Position numbers and translations under genes: made by a program
Notes under the pieces: generated by a model
Told to the model about the DNA's origin: nothing
Database searches by the model: none
The model's input: only the letters and a program-made list of their open reading frames with translations
NCBI GenBank assembly: GCA_016714565.1
Contig: JADKDM010000011.1
Span: forward strand, 1-64,000
Length of the DNA: 64,000 nucleotides
Origin: Candidatus Villigracilis propinquus
Lineage (GTDB): Bacteria; Chloroflexota; Anaerolineae; Anaerolineales; Villigracilaceae
Reading direction: 5' to 3'
Shown: in pieces, positions 7,656 through 16,711 of the stretch
How positions within the stretch are numbered: position 1 is the first letter of the stretch
Layout: each line of letters opens with the position of its first letter

Positions 7656-8852
7656 TTATTGAACAATATCGTACGGATTTATGTTCGAACCGCCGATGCG
7701 GACTTCAAAGTGAAGATGCGCGCCGAAGGAATTACCGGTATTGCCCGCCGCACCAATGACCGAGCCCTGACCCACCGGGGTACATTGGCCGACATTGATC
7801 GAGCTTAAGTGGGCATAGACCGTTACATAGCCGTTGCCGTGGTCGATCTGAACCACATTGCCGTAGCCGTAATTCCACCCGCCTTGCGCCATGGTCACAA
7901 TGCCGTTCCCCGCTGCAAAAACAGCGTCGCCTTCAGCGGCTTCAATGTCGATGGCGAGGTGGCCGGGGCCATAGCCATTGCCGGAGATGTTGTGTGAACC
8001 GGCAGGCCAGCCAAATCCGCTGGCAACAGGGCCGCCGCCGCAACTGTTGGTGGCATTTGTACCGCCCGTGCCCGTGTTTGCGCCGCGCCCCGCGGTTTGC
8101 AGATCCTGTTCCCAGGCGCGCAGGTCACGCGACCCGCCGGGAATCATCACCAGCGTGCCGGGTGTCACAGTGGGGTCGGTCAGGTCAATAGCGTTGCCGG
8201 GGAAATTGATGATTTCATCGGCAGATGAATCGAATTTTTCAGCGATTGTCTCAAATGTGTCGCCGTCTTTCCATTCGTAATACAGCCCGTCCACCGGCGG
8301 GATGGTAAGTTCCATGCCGGGCTTCAAGTTATGCGGGTTATCTTCCAGTTGTGTATTGACGTACAAAATGGATTCGGATTTCAGCTTGAATTCATCTGCG
8401 ATCGCAAGCATGGCATCGCCGCGCGAAACGCGATAAATGATCGAGTTATATCTTGGCCGTTCAGGGATGTTGGTGATCAGTTGCAGCTTGCGAACGATGG
8501 AAGGCAATGCGCCTCCATCCGCGCTGGCAATTGGTGCGCCAGTTTGGGGTGTTCCTGCGCTGGAAGTTCCCGCCGCGCTGGTTGGCTGCGGAACTGTGAC
8601 TATGGTTGGCGACAGTGTGCTTTTATAGTAAAGGGTCGAGCCAAGCAAAACCGTCACAAGCACAATTGTCACCACCCAACTGATGATCGCAAACCGATCT
8701 GCATTGGGCTTTGCGCGAAGCGTGCGAGTCTCACGCGGCGCGGTTGGTGGTTCATTAATGGCTGGCACATCCACCTGAGCCCCGGGTCTGCGTTTAAACC
8801 TTTGGCCCAAAGCAGAGAAGGAAGTGCGAATTTTTTCAAAAAAAGATTTCAT
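7656..8852 (-). CDS. LysM-M23 peptidoglycan endopeptidase, membrane-anchored
   Basis: This 398-residue cell-wall hydrolase has a cytoplasmic N-terminus, one transmembrane helix near residues 53-73 (FAIISWVVTIVLVTVLLGSTLYY) and two LysM peptidoglycan-binding modules (about 140-185 and 190-235, each with a GDxxxxIAxxF core). The C-terminal M23 (lysostaphin-type) metallopeptidase domain shows GHLAIDIEA and AHLHFEVR (HxH) zinc-site motifs, so it is probably catalytically active. It likely cleaves peptide cross-bridges during growth. It sits 41 bp after rho in the same direction. Confidence 0.9.
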   Translation of the reverse strand: MKSFFEKIRTSFSALGQRFKRRPGAQVDVPAINEPPTAPRETRTLRAKPNADRFAIISWVVTIVLVTVLLGSTLYYKSTLSPTIVTVPQPTSAAGTSSAGTPQTGAPIASADGGALPSIVRKLQLITNIPERPRYNSIIYRVSRGDAMLAIADEFKLKSESILYVNTQLEDNPHNLKPGMELTIPPVDGLYYEWKDGDTFETIAEKFDSSADEIINFPGNAIDLTDPTVTPGTLVMIPGGSRDLRAWEQDLQTAGRGANTGTGGTNATNSCGGGPVASGFGWPAGSHNISGNGYGPGHLAIDIEAAEGDAVFAAGNGIVTMAQGGWNYGYGNVVQIDHGNGYVTVYAHLSSINVGQCTPVGQGSVIGAAGNTGNSFGAHLHFEVRIGGSNINPYDIVQ

Positions 8853-8893
8853 TTTTTATGTGTTGTTTTTGGGATACCCCAAAAACAACCAGA

Positions 8894-10171
8894 CTAGGCA
8901 TCCCTTGTGAGATTTTCAAGAAACTCTAAATTGTTTTTGGATTTTTCCATGCGGGTAATGATGGCTTCGGTGGCTACGGAATTATCCATACCTGCGCCCT
9001 GGGGCGGGGGAGAGATCATCTGAATGAACATACGGCGCATGAGCCAGACGCGCTGGAGCAGGTCGGGTCCGAGCAGCAGGTCTTCGCGGCGTGTGGACGA
9101 GCGTTCGATATCCACGGCGGGGAAGGTGCGGCGTTCCTGCAGTTTGCGGGAGAGGATCAATTCCATATTGCCGGTGCCTTTGAATTCTTCGTACACCACA
9201 TCATCAAGGCGGGAGCCGGTATCCACAAGGCATGTCGCAATGATGGTCAGCGAGCCGCCGTCTTCCACGTTACGCGCTGCGCCAAAGAAACGCTTGGGCG
9301 GGTACAACGCGGAGGGATCCATACCGCCGGAGAGTGTACGACCCGAGGGATTGACGACCAGGTTATAGGCGCGGGCGAGGCGGGTGATCGAGTCCATTAA
9401 GATTACCACATGGCGTCCGATCTCCACCAAACGCTTAGCGCGCTCTAAGGCCAGTTCCGCCGTGCGCACATGGGATGTGACGGGTTCATCGAATGTCGAG
9501 GCAACCACTTCCGCATCCACGGAGCGATCCATATCGGTCACTTCTTCGGGGCGTTCGCCGATGAGTGCAATAATTAAATGAACATCGGGATATTTGGTTG
9601 AAATTGAATTCGCAATTTGCTTGAGAATTGTAGTCTTGCCCGCCTTGGGAGGAGAAACGATCAATCCGCGCTGACCTCTACCTATGGGTGCAATTAAGTT
9701 GATCAAACGGGGAGCTAATGTGCTGTGGTCGATTTCAAGGTCAAAACGTACTTCTGGAAAAATAGGGGTGAGATTTTCAAAAACCACTCTGCGGGCGCCG
9801 ATCTCTGGTTCGAGGCCGTTGACCGATTCTACTTTGAGTAACCCGAAATGCCTTTCGCTTTCACGCGGAGGGCGTACCTGCCCGATCACGAGGTCACCTG
9901 CGCGCAGATCATATTTCCTCAACTGCGCCTGTGAGACGTACACATCCTGGTCGCTAATTCTATAGTTGGTGGCTCGCAGGAAGCCGATGCCTTCGCTCAT
10001 TATTTCCAGAATACCGCCGCGCAGTTCAATGCCTTCCTTTTGCGCTTCCGCCTCGCGGATGAGCATGGCGAGGGTCTCTTTTTTCAGGCGGTTGAAGTTT
10101 GGAATATTGAAATTCTTCGCCATTGCGCGCAATTTGGATAGCGGTTCATTCTCTAGTTCAAGTATTTTCAT
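8894..10171 (-). CDS. rho: Transcription termination factor Rho
   Basis: This 425-residue hexameric RNA helicase ends transcription at Rho-dependent sites. The N-terminal Rho-N domain (LRAMAKNFNIPNFNRLKKE) and cold-shock RNA-binding domain (GFLRATNYRISDQDVYVSQ) precede the RecA-like ATPase with Walker A PPKAGKTT, the IVLMDSITRLARAYN Walker B region and the Q-loop/R-loop segments. No intrinsically disordered insertion is present. The long upstream gap (10172-10408) is the probable leader, where autoregulation by Rho would act, but I see no decisive element in it. Confidence 0.96.
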   Translation of the reverse strand: MKILELENEPLSKLRAMAKNFNIPNFNRLKKETLAMLIREAEAQKEGIELRGGILEIMSEGIGFLRATNYRISDQDVYVSQAQLRKYDLRAGDLVIGQVRPPRESERHFGLLKVESVNGLEPEIGARRVVFENLTPIFPEVRFDLEIDHSTLAPRLINLIAPIGRGQRGLIVSPPKAGKTTILKQIANSISTKYPDVHLIIALIGERPEEVTDMDRSVDAEVVASTFDEPVTSHVRTAELALERAKRLVEIGRHVVILMDSITRLARAYNLVVNPSGRTLSGGMDPSALYPPKRFFGAARNVEDGGSLTIIATCLVDTGSRLDDVVYEEFKGTGNMELILSRKLQERRTFPAVDIERSSTRREDLLLGPDLLQRVWLMRRMFIQMISPPPQGAGMDNSVATEAIITRMEKSKNNLEFLENLTRDA

Positions 10172-11060
10172 TTTTCGTTTCTCTTGGGATTTTGGGATGT
10201 GAATGCAAAACTAACCAGCTTTCCCCGTTTAGCGGCTGGCGATTTTCCTTATGATGTTGGTGAAAATGGGAGTTCAGTCAAGTTTCTCGTTACAATTTTC
10301 CAAACACAATTAATTTATGCGTGGCACCCTACAAAGTTTATTTTTCAAATATCAGGGGAAGTAGTCGAATTATAGCACTTCCACCAAAGCGATGCAAGCA
10401 TTCGAAAATCAAGCTTTCTCTTCGAGAATACGATTTTGTAAATCGAATAGACGGCTATATAAACCATCCTTGTTTTTTAATTCATTATGCGTGCCGCGCT
10501 CCACGATCTGGCCGTGATTCATCACGATGATCTCATCCATATTTTCGAGTCCCACAAGACGATGCGTGATGAGCAGCGAGGTTTTTCGCTTCATCACATT
10601 GAACAATGTTTCAAGTATCTGCTTTTCGGTGAGTGGGTCAAGGTTGGCAGTCGGTTCATCCAGGATCAAGATCGGCGCATCTTTGATGAGCACGCGCGCA
10701 ATCGCCAGCCGCTGGCGTTCGCCGCCTGAAAGACGAAGTCCCTGCTCTCCGATCATTGTGTCATAGCCTTTTGGCAGGCTCAAAATAAAGTCGTGGATTT
10801 GCGCAGCTTTGGCCGCGGCTTCAATTTCTTCTTTTGTGACTTTTCTACGGGCGAAGCGCAGATTTTCATAAATGGATGTGTTGAAGAAATAGGTATTTTG
10901 GGAGACGAGACCGATTCTTTCCCGTACCTGATCCTGATTCTGCTCTTTGAGAGATTCTCCGCTGAGAGTGATTTCTCCCGAAGTTGTAATCCCAGAAGCG
11001 TAATAAAAGATTGGCAAGGGTAGATTTGCCCGCACCGCTTGGGCCGACGATGGCGAGGGA

Positions 11061-11085
11061 GGTCGAAGGTCGAAGGTCGAAGGTT
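11061..11085. repeat. GGTCGAA heptads inside cydC
   Basis: Three tandem GGTCGAA units plus a partial one. Read on the coding strand they give TFDLRPS, immediately before the Walker A strand of CydC, where the family normally has a short turn. Confidence 0.75.
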
Positions 11086-11130
11086 ACGTTTTGCAGGGCG
11101 GGGGTGGATTGCGATGGATAGGTGAAGGAG

Positions 11131-11215
11131 AGATTGTTAACAAGTAACGAGTGATGAGTAACGAGTTGTTCTTCCTTGTCCCTTGTTCCTTGTCCCTTGT
11201 CACTAACCGCAGGCT
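11131..11215. repeat. Two facing heptad tracts inside cydC
   Basis: GTAACGA/GTGATGA-type units (11136-11160) face TTGTCCC/TTGTTCC units (11172-11205). Both are in frame and add an acidic/basic RDK-rich linker between the CydC membrane and ATPase domains. Confidence 0.7.
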
Positions 11216-12200
11216 CCGTATCCACCACTTCAAACAACCTGCGTGCCGCTTCACGAGAGGAGTTCCACATTTGGGCGGCGAGGGGCAGCGGGGTGACGGC
11301 TTCAAAAGAGGCGAAGGTGAGCAATGTCAGCGAGGCGAGCATGGGGCCAGCGAGGTTGCCATCCGTCACTTGTGGAATGCACAGGAATAACACTGTCCAC
11401 ATGCCGAGGTTGGTGAGCAGGGTGGATAATCCCGCGTGGATGCCTGTTACTTGTGCCATGCGGCGTTGGGCGTTGCCATAGTCGAGTCCGTTGGCTGCGA
11501 TTTGCTTCAGGCGTTCATCTGCGTGGCCGTAGGCGAGCAGATCGGCCATGCCTTGGATTCCGTCCACGAGGCGGGTGTGTAAATCTCCGCGTAGGGTGAT
11601 CGTCTGTTCGGCGGATTTGCGGCTGGTGATCTGCGCGATGGCGGGGAGAACAATGCCGAGGCTGAGAAAAAATATCAGGAAAACAGGAGCAAGTATCGGG
11701 TAGAAAGAGGCGAGAAACATCGATGTGAAAATGCCGACGATGGCAGCGGTCAATGGGGGAGAGACAACTCGAACGTAGAAATTTTCCAGAGTTTCCACAT
11801 CACCGATGATGCGGGCGAGTAGGTCACCTGCGCGGAATTCCATCAGGCGGGCGGGGGCGAGGGGTTCGAGTTTTTCGTAGAACCAGACGCGCAGGCGCGA
11901 GAGCAGGCGGAAGGTGACGTCGTGCGAGACGAGGCGTTCGAGGTAGCGGAAGATGCCGCGCGTGATGCCGAAGAGCCGCGTGCCAACGACGGAGACGCCG
12001 AGATCCGCGACGGAGGTTGCGATGGCGGCGGTGGAGATGAGCCATGCCGAGGTGCCCATGAGCGCGATGCTGGAGCCGATGGTGATGGAACCGATAAGTA
12101 CGGAGAGGGCGACGCGATGCCAGTTGCCTTTTAAGAACTTCAGAAGGCGGAAGGCAGTAGGCAGTTGAGGCGTTTGGGGATTGGCAATTGTTAATTGAAT

Positions 12201-12300
12201 TTGGTCGAAGGTCGAAGGTCGAAGGTCGGGAACGTTGTTGGGTTGGTTCTGGAGTTTGGAGGCTTTTCAACTTGTAACCTGGAACTTGTAACTTGCAACT
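12201..12300. repeat. Heptad repeats at the cydD/cydC junction
   Basis: GGTCGAA units (12203-12227) and CTTGTAA/CCTGGAA/CTTGCAA units (12270-12300) encode the final residues of the cydD frame (ELQVTSSRLQVE and TFDLRPST) and occupy the place where a cydC start and ribosome binding site would be expected. Confidence 0.75.
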
Positions 12301-12778
12301 CATACGTTTTCACCATGCTCGCATACATGCCATTGTTCGCAAGCAGTTCGCTGTGCGTGCCTTGTTCGATGATTCGGCCTTCGTCGAGGACGATGATCTG
12401 GTCGGATTGGAATATGGTGTTGAGGCGATGGGCGATGGTGAGGACGGTGCGGCCTTGCATTAATTTGCGCGTGGATTCTTCGAGCAGCGATTCGGTTTCA
12501 GGGTCGAGGCTGGATGTGGGTTCGTCGAGGATGAGGATGGGGGCGTCTTTGAGGAAGGCGCGCGCGAGGGCTACGCGTTGGGCTTGTCCGCTGGAGAGAC
12601 GGGCTCCGCTTTCACCGACGATGGTTTCATATTTTTGAGGAAGCGAGTCAATAAATTCATGCAGGTGCGCGGCTTGCGCGGCGATGATAATTTCTGCGTG
12701 AGTCGCGTCCGCTTTGCCGATGCGGATGTTGGCGGCGATGGTGTCGTGGAAGAGGTGCGGGCGTTGGGGAACCCAGGA

Positions 12779-12825
12779 AATGAAAGGATGAAGGATGAAG
12801 GATGAAAGGTGAAGGATGAAGAGTG
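12779..12825. repeat. GGATGAA heptad tract at the cydD frame break
   Basis: About six units of GGATGAA with minor variants (AGGTGAA). The two halves of cydD change frame within this tract. Confidence 0.8.
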
Positions 12826-12986
12826 CCTTGTGTGGGTTGGATGAAGCCGAGGAGGAGTTGGACGAGGGTGGATTTGCCTGCACCTGTTTTACCGACGAGG
12901 GCGATGTGTTGACCCTGTTTTATTGTGAGGTTGATATTTTCGAGTGCGGGGGTTGTTTCGTTGGGGTAGGTGAAGGAGATACCTTC

Positions 12987-13055
12987 GAGTCGAAGGTCAA
13001 AGGTCGAAGGTCGGATGTCTATGTCACTTGACTTTTGACTTTCGACTTTTGACTC
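12987..13055. repeat. Heptad palindrome inside cydD
   Basis: The left arm starts GAGTCGAAGGTC and the right arm ends GACTTTTGACTC. The arms pair over about 26 bp, with A/G transitions at the mismatches. In frame it encodes SKVESQKS and RPSTFD, the same words found in CopA. Confidence 0.8.
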
Positions 13056-14007
13056 TGGTATTTCTGTATCCAAAATTTCATAAATTCGTTTTGCTGCGGT
13101 GGTGCCGTTCATGCCTGCGTGGAATCTTGCGCCGAGGGCGCGGAGGGGCATGTAGAATTCGGGGGCGAGGACGAGGAGGAAGAGCGCGGGTTGGAAGTCC
13201 ATTTTGCCGTAGAGCAGACGGAAGCCAATTTCCACGGCGATGACGGCGGTGCTGAGGGTGGCGAGCAATTCGAGGGCGAGCGCGGAAATAAATGTGATGC
13301 GCAACACGCTCATTGTGGTGTCACGAAATTTTTCGCTGACTTGTGCAATGGTTTGCGTTTGCGCTTTGGATTGGCCGAAGAGTTTGAGGGTGGTCAGTCC
13401 CTGCAGGCTGTCGAGGAAATGGGCGCTGAGGAGTCGCAGGGTTTCGTATTGGCGTTTGGTGACAGCTTCTGCACCTTTGCCGATCATGATCATGAAGAAA
13501 GGAATCAATGGCGCAGTGATAAGAAGGATAATGCCTGAGAGCAGGTCAATGGGGAAAACAAAAATAAGAATGGAAAGGGGAACGAGGGTGGTGATAACCA
13601 GTTGGGGAAGGTATTGACTAAAGTACGCGTCGAGCGCTTCGATGCCTTCGACGGCGGCGGCTGTCAGTTCGCCGGTGCGCTGTCCACGGGCGTAGGCGGG
13701 GCCGAGTTTGAGGATGTGCGCGAAGAGACGATTGCGCAAGTCCGTTTTGATTTTGACGGCGACGGCGTTTGCGGCGACTTCATTGAGCCAGCTTAGGAGG
13801 GCACGTCCGCCAATAGCGAGGGGGATGAGGAAGAGCGGACGCATCACCTGCGCGAGTGCCTGCTTCTCAAGGAAAACAGCATTTATCACGCTGCTAAGGA
13901 GCCACGCCTGCCAGATCGTAAGCAGACCAGCTAACAGTCCAGAAAGAATCGTTAAGAGGAGTGGGGTGCGGGTGTCGCGGGTGAGAGTCAGAAGTCTGCG
14001 GTGCATG

Positions 14008-14042
14008 GGGGAGGTGTCAGGTATCAGGTGCTAGGTATCAGG
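14008..14042. repeat. GGTATCA heptads before cydD
   Basis: Units GGTGTCA, GGTATCA, GGTGCTA and GGTATCA occupy the presumed leader directly before the cydD start. Confidence 0.65.
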
Positions 14043-14049
14043 TTAAAAA

Positions 14050-14090
14050 GTTGGAAGGTTGGTGAGGAGTATACCCCGCCAACCTTCCAA
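14050..14090 (-). terminator. Hairpin between cydB and cydD
   Basis: Arms TTGGAAGGTTGG / CCAACCTTCCAA (14051-14062 and 14079-14090) enclose a 16-nt loop. On the minus strand TTTTT follows. It may terminate cydAB transcripts. Confidence 0.55.
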
Positions 14091-14097
14091 TGTTCAA
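14068..14097 (-). promoter_or_regulatory. Possible internal promoter for cydDC
   Basis: Minus-strand TTGAAC (14097-14092), 18-bp spacer and TATACT (14073-14068). The -10 lies in the loop of the cydB-cydD hairpin, so hairpin and promoter cannot both be extended at once. Confidence 0.45.
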
Positions 14098-14109
14098 ATT
14101 ACGCTTGGA

Positions 14110-15132
14110 TTAATAAACGAGAGTCTTTTTGTCGGTGCTGATGCGCTGGCGGAACATGTAGTATGTCCAGCCTTGATAGGCGAGGACGATGGGGACGAAG
14201 ATGAGCGCAATGACGGACATGACAGTGAGCGTGTATTGCGAAGAGGATGCGTTGTAGATCGTGAGAGAGAAGGCAGGGTTGGTGGTGGAGAGCATGACAT
14301 TGGGGAAGGTCATCGAGAAGAAGGTGACCTGTGTTAGCACGATATTAAGTGCAACCATAATGAATGCCCAGCCTTCCATCTTTTGGTTGATGAAGTAGCC
14401 AGCGGCGAGCAGAACAGCAACAGCAGCGATCGGAACGATGCCGGGATTGACAACACCGCGCGCCCAGAAGCCAGCTGCGTAGGTGAAAATGCCGAGAGCC
14501 ACATACAAGACGGTTGCGCCGATCCACAGTTTTTTTGCAAAGGCATTGACGCGTTCGCGCAGTTCGCCTTCGAGTTTCAGGCCGAGGAAGTTTGCGCCGT
14601 GAAGCAGGAAGATCGCAACGGTGGTGAGTCCGCCAAGCAAGCCGTAGGGATTGAGCAATGTGAAGAGGTTGCCGGTGAACATCATGTTTTCGTCAATCGG
14701 CACGCCGCGTGCGAGGTTTGCAAATGCAGCGCCGAGCAAAAGAGCGGCCATGAAGGAACCGATGGCGATCATCCAGTCGAAGCGGTTGCGCCAGGCGGGG
14801 GCAGAGTCTTTTGAACGATATTCAAAAGAGACGCCGCGGATGATGAGACCGATCAGCAAAAGGAAGAGGGCGAGATAGAAGCCGCTGAACATGGTGGCGT
14901 ACCAATGCGGGAAGGCTGCGAAGGTCGCGCCGCCTGCGGTGAGCAGCCAGACTTCATTTCCATCCCAAACGGAGCCGATGGAATTGATGATGGCGCGGCG
15001 TTCCTCATCTTTTTTGCCGAGGAAGGGCAGGAGCATTCCCACACCGAAGTCGAAGCCTTCGAGGAAGAAGAAGCCGATCCATAATACGGCAATGAGAATG
15101 AACCAAAGGATTTGTAAGAATTCGTATGACAT
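14110..15132 (-). CDS. cydB: Cytochrome bd ubiquinol oxidase subunit II
   Basis: CydB is the structural partner of CydA in the high-affinity bd oxidase. This 340-residue protein has about eight to nine transmembrane helices. It starts with LWFILIAVLWIGFFFLEGFDFGVGML, whose FLEGFDFG stretch is the family signature, and contains the SVWDGNEVWL motif. It follows cydA by 14 bp and is followed by a hairpin and then cydD. Length is normal. Confidence 0.95.
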   Translation of the reverse strand: MSYEFLQILWFILIAVLWIGFFFLEGFDFGVGMLLPFLGKKDEERRAIINSIGSVWDGNEVWLLTAGGATFAAFPHWYATMFSGFYLALFLLLIGLIIRGVSFEYRSKDSAPAWRNRFDWMIAIGSFMAALLLGAAFANLARGVPIDENMMFTGNLFTLLNPYGLLGGLTTVAIFLLHGANFLGLKLEGELRERVNAFAKKLWIGATVLYVALGIFTYAAGFWARGVVNPGIVPIAAVAVLLAAGYFINQKMEGWAFIMVALNIVLTQVTFFSMTFPNVMLSTTNPAFSLTIYNASSSQYTLTVMSVIALIFVPIVLAYQGWTYYMFRQRISTDKKTLVY

Positions 15133-15146
15133 GTTTTCCTCTGTTA

Positions 15147-16541
15147 TTAATCTTGCGAGCCAACGCGCGCAGGAGCCACGTCAACTGATTCGTGCATGGC
15201 GGCGTCTGGACCGGCGATGGCGTATTTCTTCATCAGGTAGACCATGGAAACTGCAAGCGTGCCATAGACAACGGTGTAGCCGATGAGGGAGATGAGCAAG
15301 TCAACGGTGGTGAGATTGGGTGAGACTGCATCTTCCACTTTGAGCAGACCATATACGATCCAGGGTTGGCGTCCCATTTCGGTCAGGATCCAGCCGCTGG
15401 CATTTGCGAGGTAGGGGAGAATGAGCAGCCAGGGAACCCACTTCATCCATTTGGCTTTGGTAATATCTCCGCGCATGTTTGCCCAGACTAAGTATGCTGT
15501 GATGAGGATCATCAAGATACCAAAGGCCATCATGATACGGAATGTCCAGTAGGTGACGATCATCAGCGGGATGTAGTCGCCGGGGCCATATTGCTGTTCA
15601 TAGGTTGCTTGTAATTCGTTTACACCTTTGACTTCGCATGTGAAATTGTTACAGGCGAGGAAACTCATCGCGGCGGGAATGCGGAGTGACCAGATTTCCT
15701 TTTTGCCGCTTAAATCACCGATGGTGAGGACGGAGAAGGAAGCGGGTTGTTCGGTTTCCCAAATGGCTTCGAGCGCGGCCAGTTTCATCGGCTGTACTTC
15801 AGCCATGTATTGTCCCATGGTGTGACCACCGAGGAAGATCAATACGCCAGCGACAAGTCCACTGATGGCGGCGATGTTGAAGGAGCGTTTGAAGAAATCG
15901 AGATTTTGCTTGCGGGCGATGTGATATGCGCTGACAGCCAGAATCAGGAAGGCGGCCATTGCAACACCGTCGGAAATGGTGTGCCAGAAAAAGATCCAGC
16001 CTTTGGGGTTGCCGATGAGGGCAAAGAAGTTGACGAGTTCAAGGCGTCCATTGGCTTCGTTGTAAACGAAGGAATTCGCGGGAGGAGCTTGCATGAAGCC
16101 GTTTGCAAGCAGAATCCACAAGGCGGAGAGGTTGGAGCCGATGGCTGCCAACCAGATGGAGGCGAGATGAACCTTGTCTGATACTTTGCCTTCGCCGAAG
16201 ATCCAGATGCCGAGGAAGGTGGATTCCATGAAGAAGGCCATGAGAGCTTCCACCGCGAGGGGAGCGCCGAAGATGTCGCCAACATAGCGGGAGTATTCAG
16301 ACCAGTTCATACCGAACTGAAATTCCTGTACGATGCCTGTGACAACGCCAATTGCAAAGTTGATCAGGAATAATTTTCCCCAAAACTTTGCCATCTTGTG
16401 CCATGTTTCATCTTTTGTTTGGTAGTAGCGGGTTTGGAAAAACGCCACATACCAGCCCATGCCCAAGGTGAGAGGAACGAACAACCAGTGGTAGATGGTT
16501 GTGAGGCCAAATTGAAGCCTTGATAATGTGATTGGATCCAT
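15147..16541 (-). CDS. cydA: Cytochrome bd ubiquinol oxidase subunit I
   Basis: CydA carries haems b558, b595 and d and oxidises quinol while reducing oxygen to water. The 464-residue protein shows the axial-ligand helix starting SRLQFGLTTIYHWLFVPLTLG, the GRQPW quinol-loop motif and about nine transmembrane spans. The short loop region indicates the short Q-loop (CioA-like or Firmicutes-like) subtype. I placed the start at the ATG at 16541 because GGAG lies 6-7 nt upstream and the protein then begins MDPITLSRLQ as usual; the frame is open to 16568. First gene of cydABDC. Confidence 0.95.
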   Translation of the reverse strand: MDPITLSRLQFGLTTIYHWLFVPLTLGMGWYVAFFQTRYYQTKDETWHKMAKFWGKLFLINFAIGVVTGIVQEFQFGMNWSEYSRYVGDIFGAPLAVEALMAFFMESTFLGIWIFGEGKVSDKVHLASIWLAAIGSNLSALWILLANGFMQAPPANSFVYNEANGRLELVNFFALIGNPKGWIFFWHTISDGVAMAAFLILAVSAYHIARKQNLDFFKRSFNIAAISGLVAGVLIFLGGHTMGQYMAEVQPMKLAALEAIWETEQPASFSVLTIGDLSGKKEIWSLRIPAAMSFLACNNFTCEVKGVNELQATYEQQYGPGDYIPLMIVTYWTFRIMMAFGILMILITAYLVWANMRGDITKAKWMKWVPWLLILPYLANASGWILTEMGRQPWIVYGLLKVEDAVSPNLTTVDLLISLIGYTVVYGTLAVSMVYLMKKYAIAGPDAAMHESVDVAPARVGSQD

Positions 16542-16621
16542 ATTTTTCTCCAAAAAAATAATTGGCAAACTTTATCCAAATTGGGAAATAAATATCACCA
16601 AAATGGTAAACGATTACTGGT

Positions 16622-16649
16622 ATTGTAAACATTGATTAGACTATTGCAA
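16622..16649 (-). promoter_or_regulatory. Promoter of cydA
   Basis: Minus-strand -35 TTGCAA (16649-16644), 16-bp spacer and -10 TACAAT (16627-16622), giving a leader of about 75 nt. AT-rich direct repeats (AATATTTATTG) upstream are candidates for regulator contacts. Confidence 0.5.
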
Positions 16650-16711
16650 CGTGCATATTATCACAAATAAAAAAGAAAAATGTAATATAAATATTTATTG
16701 TTGTAAAATAT

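Larger units (their letters stand above)
10409..12164 (-). pseudogene. cydC: CydC half of the cysteine/glutathione ABC exporter, frameshifted
   Basis: CydDC is an ABC exporter of cysteine and glutathione needed to assemble cytochrome bd. The N-terminal membrane domain and Walker A (GPSGAGKST) lie in one frame. The rest (Q-loop LVSQNTYFFN, signature LSGGERQ, Walker B ILILDEPT) lies in another. One surplus base, in the TT at about 10984-10985, separates WDY from TSGEITLSG. The family N-terminus (LLKFLKGNWHRVALSVLIGS) is readable up to about 12146, but no ATG, GTG or TTG starts it; a CTG at 12164 is the nearest candidate. Heptad repeats encode TFDLRPST just before Walker A and another stretch at 11131-11215. 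The gene is either broken or wrongly sequenced. Confidence 0.8.
12191..14006 (-). pseudogene. cydD: CydD half of the cysteine/glutathione ABC exporter, broken at a heptad tract
   Basis: Partner of CydC. Residues 1-330 are the ABC membrane domain, followed by Walker A (GKTGAGKST). The frame then breaks at 12779-12825, a tract of GGATGAA units, and resumes in another frame with the Q-loop ISWVPQRPHLFHDTIAANI, LSSGQAQR and ILILDEPTSSLD. The roughly 25 residues normally between Walker A and the Q-loop are replaced by repeat-encoded sequence. A second heptad palindrome (12987-13055) adds SKVESQKS...RPSTFD in the linker, and a third extends the C-terminus. The start at 14006 has no ribosome binding site. 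Confidence 0.8.

Noticed and set aside
11824..12303. 159-residue frame at the cydD-cydC junction
   Set aside because: It is an out-of-frame shadow of cydC and the heptad repeats, rich in His/Arg/Pro words.
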